This document shows positions 36,844-46,608 of a DNA stretch of 64,000 nucleotides, piece by piece. Position numbers and translations under genes: made by a program. Numbering within the stretch: position 1 is the stretch's first letter; each line of letters opens with the position of its first letter. Source of the stretch: Phyllobacterium brassicacearum (lineage in GTDB: Bacteria > Pseudomonadota > Alphaproteobacteria > Rhizobiales > Rhizobiaceae); contig NZ_PGGO01000003.1 in NCBI RefSeq assembly GCF_003010955.1, positions 329,796-393,795 on the forward strand, written 5' to 3'. The notes under the pieces were generated by a model. That model saw only the letters and a program-made list of their open reading frames with translations. It did not search any database and was not told where the DNA came from.

Positions 36844-36885
36844 ATTCCTGGCTCCTTCCGGTTTTCCTAGCACGCGATATGTTCC

Positions 36886-36939
36886 GTAACAAGATGTGTT
36901 ACATAACCGTTGACACGACCGTTTCATGTAACTTATGTT
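36886..36939 (+). promoter_or_regulatory. Divergent Rrf2 operator and flavoprotein promoter
   Basis: A perfect palindrome GTAACA-N5-TGTTAC spans 36886-36902. A third half-site ATGTAAC lies at about 36925-36931 and can pair with GTTACAT at 36899-36905. A plus-strand promoter is interleaved: TTGACA at 36910-36915 and TATGTT at 36934-36939 with an 18-bp spacer. The half-site over the spacer suggests repression of the flavoprotein gene. Confidence 0.65.
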
Positions 36940-36973
36940 GTTCTCTATCTTCATTTTCGGCAAAGGAGCGGCC

Positions 36974-37870
36974 ATGTCCCATGATGCAATCGTAGTTGGC
37001 GGCAGTTTCGCAGGGCTATCGGCCGCAATGCAGCTTGCCCGTGCGAGGCGGCAGGTACTGGTCATTGATGCCGGCCTTCCGCGCAACCGTTTTGCGGCAA
37101 CCTCCCACGGCTTCCTCGGTCAGGATGGCCGATCACCCCGCGACATTGTTCAGGACGCCAGGCAGCAACTTGCCCGGTATCCGACCGTTGAATTCATTCA
37201 CACGGAGGCCATTGCGGCCCGGCAGACCGACACTGGATTTTCCGTAGCGTTGGCTGATGGACGAGAGCTGTCCGGCCGGCGCCTTGTCCTTGCGATTGGC
37301 GTGAAGGACGAATTGCCTGCGATCCCCGGTATTGCGGAACGTTGGGGCGTGACAGTCCTGCATTGCCCGTACTGTCATGGCTACGAAGTGGGCAACCAGC
37401 CGTTGGGTGTCCTCGCCAACACCCATCTCTCGATCCACCATGGGCTGCTCCTGCCTGACTGGGGACCGACGACCTATTTCACGCAAGGCGTTTTCGAACC
37501 CGACGAAGCGGAGGCCGCCAAGCTTGCCGCCCGCGGCGCTCGCATCGAGCAGACACCTATCGTCGAACTCCTGGGCACCTCACCTGCGATGGAGGCCGTC
37601 AGGCTCAGCGACGGCAGGATCGTGCCCGTGGCTGCCATCTTCACTGCCCCCAAGACACACATGGCAAGCCCGCTTGCCGAGCAGCTCGGCTGCGCCTTCG
37701 ATGACGGACCGCTCGGGCCGCTCATTCGCATCGACGGCCACAAGGCGACGACGGTTCCCGGTGTCTACGCAGCAGGCGATGCGTCAAGCGCCATGGCCAA
37801 TGCCACACTTGCATCTGCGGCGGGAGTCATGGCGGGTGTCAGCGCGCACCAGTCTCTCATCATGGCGTAA
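36974..37870 (+). CDS. Thioredoxin-reductase-like NAD(P)/FAD oxidoreductase
   Basis: A 298-residue flavoprotein with an N-terminal FAD loop VVGGSFAGLSAAMQ and a redox pair C131-P-Y-C134 (HCPYCHGYE) in the position of the TrxB active site. The C-terminal FAD-binding GVYAAGDASS is present. The canonical NAD(P)H loop GxGxxA between the two is not evident, where the sequence reads PLGVLANTHLSIHHG. It may thus use another reductant, like ferredoxin- or dithiol-linked relatives. The ATG at 36974 follows AAAGGAG. Expression is probably controlled by the divergent Rrf2 regulator. Confidence 0.84.
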   Translation: MSHDAIVVGGSFAGLSAAMQLARARRQVLVIDAGLPRNRFAATSHGFLGQDGRSPRDIVQDARQQLARYPTVEFIHTEAIAARQTDTGFSVALADGRELSGRRLVLAIGVKDELPAIPGIAERWGVTVLHCPYCHGYEVGNQPLGVLANTHLSIHHGLLLPDWGPTTYFTQGVFEPDEAEAAKLAARGARIEQTPIVELLGTSPAMEAVRLSDGRIVPVAAIFTAPKTHMASPLAEQLGCAFDDGPLGPLIRIDGHKATTVPGVYAAGDASSAMANATLASAAGVMAGVSAHQSLIMA

Positions 37871-38060
37871 TGGACTGGAATGCGACGAATGTCGAATTGA
37901 CGGTAAACCTGGCTCGACAGATCATCAGGGAAGTCAGTGGGTGGATGGAAAGCGGTCGTGGTTGTGGCCGCCCGAATTGGTGCATATGCTTACGGACACG
38001 TTCGATTAATGCAAAGTTCGGGACAATGGACGCTCCACATCAACGTTGACCACAAAACGA

Positions 38061-38576
38061 ATGCTGCTTGGCCTTACCGCCGCAGCCGCCGCTGGGCTGG
38101 CGGCGTTAATCGGCATCACTTTCGCATCTAACCTGCTCCAGCTTGCCGTTGCCACGCTCGTTTCCAACGAAGAGTGGAGAACTCCGCCAGTCTTTCAAGG
38201 CGTGCTGCTCTATGCGGTGTTCGGCTTTCCGTTATCCCTGATCTTCAGCATGGCCATTGGTCTGCCAGTATGGAAGCGTGCGGAGTCTCGGCCTTTGCGC
38301 AGCAGCCGCGACGCGATCGCACTGGGTGCTAATGTCGGCGCGACTATTGGTTTGCTTTTGCTAACGTTCAGTCTCGTCATGGGATTGAGGACCTACTTCG
38401 ATGACAACTCTAGCTACAATAGTTGGAGTTGGGGCTATCAGGTGACGAAGGATGGCTTACCAACGCTGTTCGGTTGGTTGTTCAAACTCCTGAATGTGCT
38501 CTACTTCACACTCGCAGGCGCAGCGGGTGGTCTGGCCGCTCGTTGGACTGCGCTGCCCAAAGTCGAGAGACAATAG
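38061..38576 (+). CDS. Small integral membrane protein, unknown
   Basis: A 171-residue protein with four predicted membrane helices (about 3-22, 45-70, 85-108 and 135-160) and a polar loop rich in Asp, Ser, Asn and Tyr before the last one (FDDNSSYNSWSWGYQ). No family recognised. The frame opens with TTG at 38046 or ATG at 38061; neither has a good ribosome site. It stands alone after the flavoprotein gene, whose gap of 190 bp shows nothing else clear. Real expression is plausible from its uniform hydrophobic pattern but not certain. Confidence 0.55.
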   Translation: MLLGLTAAAAAGLAALIGITFASNLLQLAVATLVSNEEWRTPPVFQGVLLYAVFGFPLSLIFSMAIGLPVWKRAESRPLRSSRDAIALGANVGATIGLLLLTFSLVMGLRTYFDDNSSYNSWSWGYQVTKDGLPTLFGWLFKLLNVLYFTLAGAAGGLAARWTALPKVERQ

Positions 38577-38659
38577 CAGGTTCGCTGCACCCGATGCGTC
38601 CGTCTGGATCAAATCCGGCGGCTTCGCCTAGAACTATACGCAGCAACTGAAGTCTGCTT

Positions 38660-39979
38660 CTAAACGTCCTTCCCCACCAGCGGCCTTCCGACAGACCGAT
38701 AATCGAGCCCGGTCCCTTCGAGATCCTGGGCGCTATAGACGTTGCGCAGGTCGAACAGGATGTTGCCGCTCATCAAGCCCGCTACCCGCTTAAGGTCAAG
38801 CGCGCGGTAGGCGTTCCATTCGGTGAGGAGAACGGTGATCCCAGCGCCGTCGGTGGCCTCGTAAGCGGATTTGCACCAGGTGACCCCCGGCAAAACCTGC
38901 TCCGCCGCGACACGCGCTTCCGGGTCGTGGGCTCGGACAGCCAAACCCGCTTTTTGCAGCACAGGAATGATGTCCAGCGCAGGCGACTCGCGAATGTCGT
39001 CGGTATTGGGTTTGAAAGCGATGCCGAGGACCGCAACGGTCTTCACGCCTTCCTTCTGCGCCGCTTCGATGACCCTCTCGGCCATGGAGCGCTTGCGCTG
39101 TTCATTGACGGTGACAACCTGCTCGATCAGCGTCTGCGGCGCATTCATCTTGCGGCCCGTCGCGGCATAGGCGCGGGTGTCTTTGGGGAAGCATGAGCCG
39201 CCGAAGCCGGGGCCTGCATGCAGGAACTTCGAGCCGATGCGATTGTCCATGCCGATTGCCCGCGCCACATCCTGCACATTGCCGCCGGCCTTCTCGCAGA
39301 GATCGGCGACCTCATTGATGAAGGTCACCTTCATCGCCAGGAACGCGTTGGCCGCATATTTGATGATCTCGGCATTTTCCAGCGTCGTTACGATCATCGG
39401 CGTCTCGCGCAGGTAAAGCGGGCGGTAGACACGCTTCATTGCCGCTGTACCGCGCTCGTCATGCACGCCGACAACAACGCGGTCGGGACGCAGGAAGTCT
39501 TCGACGGCGGAACCTTCGCGCAAGAACTCCGGATTGGACACCATGGAGAACGGAACGTCCGGCCGTGCCCGGGCAATGCGCTCGCGCACGTCGGCATTGG
39601 TGCCGACAACTACAGTCGATTTGATAACGATAACAGCGCCCGGCTTCATCGCCGCAGCAATTTCATCGGCCGCCGCGTGGATGTATTGCAGGTCAGCCTC
39701 GCCGTCGCCACGGCGGGAGGGCGTACCAACGGCTATGAAGATGACATCGGCTTCCGCAACAGTCGTTGCGAGATCCGTCGTGAACACGAGGCGTCCGTCG
39801 CGTGCATTGCGCACCAGCAGCTCATCAAGGCCAGGCTCATAGATGGTGACTTCACCAGCCTGCAAGCGCTCAATGATCGCCGGATTCTTGTCCACGCAGG
39901 TGACCTGGAAACCAAATTCCGCAAAGCAGACACCCGACACCAGACCGACATATCCGGTCCCGATCATCGCAATCTTCAT
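38660..39979 (-). CDS. ugd: UDP-glucose 6-dehydrogenase
   Basis: A 439-residue enzyme oxidising UDP-glucose to UDP-glucuronate with two NAD+. The NAD loop GTGYVGLVSG is at 7-16. The catalytic cysteine lies in GPGFGGSCFPKDT and the adjacent lysine in the KYAANAFLAMKVTFINE helix; the C-terminal IAFKPNTDDIRESPAL closes the second domain. In rhizobia this gene (rkpK/exo5) supplies UDP-GlcA and, after epimerisation, UDP-GalA for surface polysaccharides and LPS. It is monocistronic here. Confidence 0.95.
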   Translation of the reverse strand: MKIAMIGTGYVGLVSGVCFAEFGFQVTCVDKNPAIIERLQAGEVTIYEPGLDELLVRNARDGRLVFTTDLATTVAEADVIFIAVGTPSRRGDGEADLQYIHAAADEIAAAMKPGAVIVIKSTVVVGTNADVRERIARARPDVPFSMVSNPEFLREGSAVEDFLRPDRVVVGVHDERGTAAMKRVYRPLYLRETPMIVTTLENAEIIKYAANAFLAMKVTFINEVADLCEKAGGNVQDVARAIGMDNRIGSKFLHAGPGFGGSCFPKDTRAYAATGRKMNAPQTLIEQVVTVNEQRKRSMAERVIEAAQKEGVKTVAVLGIAFKPNTDDIRESPALDIIPVLQKAGLAVRAHDPEARVAAEQVLPGVTWCKSAYEATDGAGITVLLTEWNAYRALDLKRVAGLMSGNILFDLRNVYSAQDLEGTGLDYRSVGRPLVGKDV

Positions 39980-40111
39980 CGAACTATTCCAATCCGTATC
40001 GATTTCATGGCGCAGACATTTCGCACATTAGCGTTGCGCTGCCAATCTCAGCTTTGTGCGAAACAACGCCAGAGTGACGATATCCTGGCGTTGAAGGCGC
40101 AACTGCGGGTA

Positions 40112-41173
40112 TCAGGCCAGTTTCGGCGGCACACGCTGCGGACCGTCACGTTCGGCCGAGGCTGCCCAGAGGTTGACATTGGCGTCATTGGCGTACTTGT
40201 CGATCTCTGCAAGCTCCGCATCCGTAAACTCGAGATTGTCGAGCGCCTTGACGCAGTCGACGACCTGCTGTGGTTTGCTCGCCCCGATCAATGCGGTCGT
40301 GATGCGGCCCTTCCTGAGCACCCAGGCAATTGCCATCTGGGCGAGCGTCTGACTACGTTTACCGGCAATGTCATTGAGTGCACGAATATTTGCAATGTTG
40401 GGCTCGCTCAGGAAATTCGGGTTGAGCGATTTGCCCTGCGCCGCACGGCTCTCCTCTGGGACGCCCTTCAGATACTTGTCGGTCAACATGCCCTGCGCCA
40501 GCGGCGAGAACACGATCGAGCCGATCCCGAGTTCCTCCAAGGTGTCGATCAAGCCATCTTCCTCGATCCAGCGATTGATCATCGAATAGCTGGGCTGATG
40601 AATAAGGCAAGGCGTACCAAGCTCTTCAAGAATGGCTTCGGCTTCGCGGGTCCGTTTCGAATTGTAGGAGGAGAGGCCGACATATTGTGCGCGGCCGGAC
40701 CGGACAATGTGGTCGAGCGCCATCATCGTCTCTTCCAGCGGCGTATCCGGATCAAACCGGTGCGAATAGAAGATATCGACATAGTCGAGACCGAGCCGCT
40801 TGAGGCTCTGGTCGCAGCTGGCGATGACATATTTGCGGCTGCCCCATTCGCCATAGGGTCCCTGCCACATGCCATAGCCGGCTTTCGACGAAATGATCAG
40901 CTCATCGCGATAACCCTTGAAATCATTGCGCAGGATTTCGCCGAACGCTTCCTCCGCAGATCCGGGCGGCGGCCCGTAATTGTTGGCGAGATCGAAATGC
41001 GTGATTCCGAGATCGAAAGCCTGGTGGCAGATCGCCTGCTTGAGGCTGTGTGGTGTATCGTTACCGAAATTGTGCCACAACCCCAAAGAGATAGCGGGAA
41101 GCTTGAGACCACTCCTGCCGCAGCGATTGTATTTCATTGTGTCGTAGCGTTTGGAATCCGGTGTCCAGCCCAT
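40112..41173 (-). CDS. Aldo-keto reductase, YghZ/GprA-like
   Basis: A 353-residue NADPH-dependent AKR14-type reductase. The start (MGWTPDSKRYDTMKYNRCG) and GLKLPAISLGLWHNFG closely follow E. coli YghZ, which reduces L-glyceraldehyde 3-phosphate and methylglyoxal. The AKR tetrad is visible as D and Y in THFDLANNYG, K in SSKAGYGMW and H in FYSHRFD. The ATG at 41173 is chosen over an upstream Met by similarity. It follows the sugar ABC operon on the same strand with a 107-bp gap carrying palindromes. Confidence 0.9.
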   Translation of the reverse strand: MGWTPDSKRYDTMKYNRCGRSGLKLPAISLGLWHNFGNDTPHSLKQAICHQAFDLGITHFDLANNYGPPPGSAEEAFGEILRNDFKGYRDELIISSKAGYGMWQGPYGEWGSRKYVIASCDQSLKRLGLDYVDIFYSHRFDPDTPLEETMMALDHIVRSGRAQYVGLSSYNSKRTREAEAILEELGTPCLIHQPSYSMINRWIEEDGLIDTLEELGIGSIVFSPLAQGMLTDKYLKGVPEESRAAQGKSLNPNFLSEPNIANIRALNDIAGKRSQTLAQMAIAWVLRKGRITTALIGASKPQQVVDCVKALDNLEFTDAELAEIDKYANDANVNLWAASAERDGPQRVPPKLA

Positions 41174-41243
41174 GGTCGTCGTCCTGTTCCTGTCCATATC
41201 AGAGCCGCGTGAAATCGATTCCACGGCGCGCCGGACTATGGCC

Positions 41244-41270
41244 CAAACGTTTGATCATGTCATGACATGA
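41244..41270. promoter_or_regulatory. Two adjacent palindromes upstream of the aldo-keto reductase
   Basis: CAAACGTTTG (41244-41253) has the CG-centred form of LacI-family operators. Two bases later comes a perfect 16-bp palindrome TCATGTCATGACATGA (41255-41270). They occupy the gap between the ABC ATPase stop and the reductase start, so they may control the reductase. No matching regulator gene is nearby. Confidence 0.5.
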
Positions 41271-41280
41271 ATTGGTAAAA

Positions 41281-42282
<1,002 letters not shown>

Positions 42283-42309
42283 TGTCTTGTTCCCGTTTCT
42301 TGGATAAAT

Positions 42310-43371
42310 TTATAGGTCTACCGGCCTGCCGGTTCTGACGCTTTCATCCGCCGCGAGGCAGACGCTCAGCGAACGCACCGCATCCAGCATGTGGCGGGCA
42401 AGGTCGAGATTTTCGCGAATTGCCTTCAGGACAAAGGCCTGCTCCAGATCGCAAAGCTCCTGATGTCCCGGCTCTCCGGCCATGTTCAAGAGTTCGTCCG
42501 GCTCGGCAAAGCGTCCGTCCGCCGCAGTCCTTGCGGAATGCAGCCGTATGGTCGAAGTCTTGGTGTGGGAGTCGATGTCATCTGATTTGGCGTTTTGGTC
42601 CATGACGATGGAAACGCAGCCGTTTGGCGAGATGACATCCTTCACGAAGAAGGCCGTCTCCGACATCATCGGACCCCACCCAGCCTCGTACCAGCCGACG
42701 CTCTTGTCGTCGAACAGGACCTGCAGGTGGCCGTAGTTGTACATGTCTGCATCGATCTCGCCGGAAAGGCGAACGCCCATGCCGCGAACCTGAACTGGCT
42801 TGGCGTCGGTGATCTGCAGCATTACATCGAGATAATGCACACCACAATCGACGATGGGTGATGTCGTCTTCATCAGCGACTTATGGGTTTCCCAGGTAGC
42901 ACCGCTCGACTGCTGGTTGAGGTTCATGCGGAACACGTAGGGACCGCCGAGCTTACGCGCCTCTTCGATCAACCGCACCCACGAAGGATGATGGCGGAGG
43001 ATATAGCCGATCACGAGCTTGCGGCCATGCTTCCTGGCGGCAGCGACGACCCGCTCGGCATCGGCTACCGTCGTTGCAAGCGGCTTCTCGACGAAGACGT
43101 CAGCGCCCGCATCCATGGCCGCCACGGCATAATCCGCGTGGCTGTCGGAATAGGTATTGATCGACACGAGATCGGGCTTGAGCTCGGCCAATGCTTCGTC
43201 GAACGACGGATGGATCGTGTAGGAGCGCAGTTCTTCCGGCAGGGGCACAATCGAACGGTTGACCAGCCCGACAATCTCGAAACCCGGATTGTTGTGGTAG
43301 GCCAGCGCATGACTGCGGCCCATATTGCCGAGCCCCGCCACAAGAACCCGGATTGGCTTTTGCGCTATCAT
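42310..43371 (-). CDS. Gfo/Idh/MocA family oxidoreductase
   Basis: A 353-residue NAD(P)-dependent sugar oxidoreductase. The Rossmann loop is VAGLGNMGRSHA, the EKPLATT motif supplies the catalytic-site lysine, and GVHYLD is the conserved histidine strand. The ATG at 43371 overlaps the permease stop (ATGA), so it is expressed with the transporter and probably acts on the imported sugar, by oxidation, epimerisation or NAD-dependent glycoside cleavage. The exact substrate is unknown. Its presence inside the ABC operon is the least expected part of the island. Confidence 0.88.
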   Translation of the reverse strand: MIAQKPIRVLVAGLGNMGRSHALAYHNNPGFEIVGLVNRSIVPLPEELRSYTIHPSFDEALAELKPDLVSINTYSDSHADYAVAAMDAGADVFVEKPLATTVADAERVVAAARKHGRKLVIGYILRHHPSWVRLIEEARKLGGPYVFRMNLNQQSSGATWETHKSLMKTTSPIVDCGVHYLDVMLQITDAKPVQVRGMGVRLSGEIDADMYNYGHLQVLFDDKSVGWYEAGWGPMMSETAFFVKDVISPNGCVSIVMDQNAKSDDIDSHTKTSTIRLHSARTAADGRFAEPDELLNMAGEPGHQELCDLEQAFVLKAIRENLDLARHMLDAVRSLSVCLAADESVRTGRPVDL

Positions 43372-44207
43372 TTGACCGCTCCCGATGTGATGCCGCGGAT
43401 GAGCTGCCGCGAGAAGACGAGGTAGAGGACGAGGACCGGCAAGATTGCCAGCGTCAACGCGGCAAGGACTGCGTTCCAGTTGGTGACGAACTGTCCGATG
43501 AACACCTGCGAGCCGAGCGTCACTGTCTTGGTCGCGTCGCTTGGAGCAAGGATCAGCGGGAACCACAGATCGTTCCAGATCGGGATCATGGTGAAGACGG
43601 CTACGGTGGCCATGGCGGGCCGGACCAGCGGCAGCACCAGCCGGAAGAAGATCGAATATTCGGAGAGGCCATCGATCCGTCCCGCATTCTTGAGATCGTC
43701 AGAAACGGTCCGCATGAATTCGGTGAGGATGAAGACCGCAAGTGGCAGGCCCTGCGCCGTGTAAACCAGAATGAGCGCCGTCAACGTGTTGACGAGCCCA
43801 GCGGCAACCATCCCTTGCAGGATCGCTACCGTGCCGAGGCGGATGGGGATCATGATGCCCAGCGCCAGATAAAGGCCCATCATGGTGTTGCCTTTGAAAC
43901 GGTATTCCGAAAGCGCAAAGGCGGCCATTGCCCCGAACAGCAGAACGAAGAAGATCGAAACGGCCGTGACGATGAAACTGTTCTGGAAGTAGAGGACAAA
44001 ATCCCCTTGCCCCAGCACGGTATTATACCCGACAAGGCTGAATGTGGACGGCGTCGGCAGGCCGAGCGGATCACGGAATATCGATGCCCGGTCCTTGAAC
44101 GAGTTGATTACGGTCAGGAACACCGGGAAGAGCGCGATCAGCGTGTAGGTGCCGAGCGCGAGGTGCACGAGGCCGGTGCGCAGGGGCGATGCGGTTGGTT
44201 TGGCCAT
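43368..44207 (-). CDS. Sugar ABC permease, MalG/UgpE type
   Basis: A 279-residue permease with six predicted helices. The EAA loop that contacts the ATPase is visible in modified form as DDLKNAGRIDGLSEYSIFFRLVLPL. The start ATG at 44207 lies 13 bp from the preceding permease stop; the longer open frame is not needed. It pairs with the permease encoded immediately upstream, as is usual for CUT1 importers. Confidence 0.92.
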   Translation of the reverse strand: MAKPTASPLRTGLVHLALGTYTLIALFPVFLTVINSFKDRASIFRDPLGLPTPSTFSLVGYNTVLGQGDFVLYFQNSFIVTAVSIFFVLLFGAMAAFALSEYRFKGNTMMGLYLALGIMIPIRLGTVAILQGMVAAGLVNTLTALILVYTAQGLPLAVFILTEFMRTVSDDLKNAGRIDGLSEYSIFFRLVLPLVRPAMATVAVFTMIPIWNDLWFPLILAPSDATKTVTLGSQVFIGQFVTNWNAVLAALTLAILPVLVLYLVFSRQLIRGITSGAVK

Positions 44208-44220
44208 GGATCGATCGCTC

Positions 44221-45171
44221 CTAGAACTGGTACCGGCGCATGCGCCGCTGGATAGCAAAGAGATAAAGGCAGACACCCGAGAGGATGATTAGGAACATCA
44301 CCGTCGCGATCGTCGCGCCCATGGACTTGTCGCCGATCTGCAGCTGGAAGCCGAAGAAGGTGCGGTAGAGCAAAGTACCAAGGATATCCGTTGAGCCATC
44401 CGGCCCGGCGAGCGCACCCTGTACGGTATAAATCAGGTCGAACGCATTGAAATTGCCGACGAAAGTCAGGATGGAAATGATGCCGATCGACGGCAGGATC
44501 AGCGGCAGCTTGATCTTCCAGAACTGGCTCCAGCCGGTGACGCCATCGCATTCGGCAGCTTCGAGAACTTCATCGGGGATGTTCAGCATGGCCGCATAGA
44601 TCAGCATCATCGGGATGCCGACATATTGCCAGACCGAGATGAGCGACACAGCGATAAGTGCCGTGCCCGGTTTGCCGAGCCAGGGTGAAAACATCGACTT
44701 CAGACCGACCAGGTCCATCAGATAGGGCGATACGCCCCAGATGGGTGACAGGATGAGCTTCCAGATGAAGCCGACGATCACGAAAGACAGGAGCGTCGGC
44801 AGGAACATGGCGGTACGGTAAAACGCACCAAAGCGCAGCTTCGGCACGGAAAGCAAGGCGGCCAGCGCCACACCGATCGGGTTTTGCACCAGCATATGGA
44901 TCAGGAAGAAAACGAAATTGTTGCGCAGCGCATTCCAGAAGCTTGCCGCCCAGCGCGGATCACCGAACAGAACCTGGAAATTGCCAAAGCCAACGAATAC
45001 GCTCTGGCCGTCCTTGACGTTGAACAGGGAGAGCCGCAACGTTTCGATGAGCGGCAGGATCATCACAGCCGTATAGACAAGCACCGCCGGTGCGAGAAAC
45101 ACCAAAATGTGCCAGCGCCGCTGGCGCTTGTCTGCGCCTCTGTCGATCGATACTTCTGCGACTGTGGTCAT
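44221..45171 (-). CDS. Sugar ABC permease, MalF/UgpA type
   Basis: A 316-residue permease: an N-terminal helix at about 22-45, then five more. The EAA loop is DEVLEAAECDGVTGWSQFWKIKLPLILPS. The MTTVAEVS start at 45171 is favoured by length. Separated from the binding-protein gene by 142 bp containing a hairpin, which is typical where the binding protein must be made in excess. Confidence 0.92.
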   Translation of the reverse strand: MTTVAEVSIDRGADKRQRRWHILVFLAPAVLVYTAVMILPLIETLRLSLFNVKDGQSVFVGFGNFQVLFGDPRWAASFWNALRNNFVFFLIHMLVQNPIGVALAALLSVPKLRFGAFYRTAMFLPTLLSFVIVGFIWKLILSPIWGVSPYLMDLVGLKSMFSPWLGKPGTALIAVSLISVWQYVGIPMMLIYAAMLNIPDEVLEAAECDGVTGWSQFWKIKLPLILPSIGIISILTFVGNFNAFDLIYTVQGALAGPDGSTDILGTLLYRTFFGFQLQIGDKSMGATIATVMFLIILSGVCLYLFAIQRRMRRYQF

Positions 45172-45274
45172 TAGAGCCCTGCTTTTGATTTTTGGTCGTG
45201 CATAACGCGGCACACGACTGCCGTTCTCAAGATGATAGCGCAACGGCCAATACCGTGCTTCAGATAAAGAAATG

Positions 45275-45303
45275 GCCGGAACGCCCATGACGGACGCTCC
45301 GGC
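45275..45303 (-). terminator. Hairpin between binding-protein and permease genes
   Basis: GCCGGA / TCCGGC arms enclose 17 nt, followed on the minus strand by CATTTCTTTA. It is likely an attenuating or mRNA-stabilising stem, keeping the binding-protein message more abundant than the permease part, rather than a full terminator. Confidence 0.5.
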
Positions 45304-45313
45304 TATTGAGTGG

Positions 45314-46573
45314 TTACTTGGCAGGCTTGAACCAGCTGTCGAGTCCGTCCTGAAGCTTCTTGGCCGCAGCTTCCGGTGTGTCGGTGCCGTTGATCACGTT
45401 GGCCGATTCAACCCAGGTTTCGTTCTCGAGGTTTGGCGTGCCGCGTGACAGGATCTGGTAGGTCGAGCGGATCGTCGGCTTGCACTTTTCGCGCCAGGAC
45501 ACGAATTCCTGGGCTAGCGGGTCCTGCATCTTCACCGCGGTCGAATTCAGGCTGAAGAAGCCCGGAAGGGCGTTGGCGTAGATGTCGGCAAATTCCGGAG
45601 AGGCAACCCAGTCCAGGAACTTCTTGGCTTCTTCCGGGTGCCCGCTCTTGGAATTGAGACCGACACCGATGTCGTTGTGGTCGGAGATGTAGCATGCGTC
45701 ACCGGCATTTTTGACCGGCGGCGGGAAGGCACCCATCTTGAATTGGGCCTGCGTGTTGAACAGACCGATTTCCCACGAACCAGCCGGATAGATCGCAGCG
45801 CGGCCGAGCGTGAACAGGTTCTGACTGTCTGGATAAGTCTGCGCTTCGAAACCGTCGCCGAGATAATCCTTCCACTTGAGAAGAACCTTGTAAGGCTCGA
45901 CCCATTCCGGATCAGTGAGCTTGGATTCGCCCTTGATCAGTTTGGCGCGGCCCTCTTCACCCTTCCAGTAGGTCGGTCCGATGTTCTGATAGCCCATCGT
46001 TGCGGCTTCCCAGAGATCCTTCGTGCCCATTGCCATTGGAATATAGGTTCCGTCGGCCTTGATCTTGTCGAGCGCAGCGAAGAATTCAGCTTCCGTGGTC
46101 GGGATGGCAATTCCAAGCTTGTCGAAGGCATCCTTGTTGTAGATGAAACCATGGATAACCGAAGCCATCGGTACGCAGAACGTGTCCTTGCCATCGTCCG
46201 TCGTCCAGGCAGCCTTGGCGACGTCGGAGAAGTTCTTCATGCCCGAAAGGTCATTGAGGCTTGCGAGATTGCCGCGCTTGAACTGTTCCAGCGACTTGTC
46301 GAATGGACGGCAGGTGATGATGTCACCGGCGCTGCCCGCATCGAAACGCGCACCGAGGGCAGCGTCGTATTCGGTCGGAGGCGTTGGAGAGAACTTGACC
46401 TTGATGCCGGGGTTCTTGGCTTCGAAAGCCGGAATCAGCTTCTCCTGCCAGATCGCAAGATCGTCCGTACGCCAGCTTTCAATCGTCAGTGTGGTATCTG
46501 CTGCATGGGCAAATCCGGCCGTAGCCAGAATGCTCGTCGCCATTAGCAGTGTTTTCAGTGTTTTGCTTCCCAT
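45314..46573 (-). CDS. Extracellular sugar-binding protein of ABC importer
   Basis: A 419-residue periplasmic binding protein (family 1, CUT1). Signal peptide at 1-25 ending AHAAD. The mature protein shows TIESWRTDDLAIWQEKL, a PTEYDAAL segment and the C-lobe GVGLNSKSGHPEEAKKFLDW typical of sugar binders. The ATG at 46573 follows AGGAGAC. It is the first gene of the transporter operon, 35 bp after the murQ stop on the same strand, so murQ may be part of the same transcript. The ligand is inferred from neighbours to be an N-acetylated amino sugar or a muropeptide sugar. Confidence 0.9.
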   Translation of the reverse strand: MGSKTLKTLLMATSILATAGFAHAADTTLTIESWRTDDLAIWQEKLIPAFEAKNPGIKVKFSPTPPTEYDAALGARFDAGSAGDIITCRPFDKSLEQFKRGNLASLNDLSGMKNFSDVAKAAWTTDDGKDTFCVPMASVIHGFIYNKDAFDKLGIAIPTTEAEFFAALDKIKADGTYIPMAMGTKDLWEAATMGYQNIGPTYWKGEEGRAKLIKGESKLTDPEWVEPYKVLLKWKDYLGDGFEAQTYPDSQNLFTLGRAAIYPAGSWEIGLFNTQAQFKMGAFPPPVKNAGDACYISDHNDIGVGLNSKSGHPEEAKKFLDWVASPEFADIYANALPGFFSLNSTAVKMQDPLAQEFVSWREKCKPTIRSTYQILSRGTPNLENETWVESANVINGTDTPEAAAKKLQDGLDSWFKPAK

Positions 46574-46608
46574 TTTAGTCTCCTGTTGCACCCTCATGAC
46601 CAGTGCCG

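Noticed and set aside
39218..41212. 664-codon plus-strand frame across ugd and the aldo-keto reductase
   Set aside because: It crosses two conserved genes on the other strand and the gap between them.
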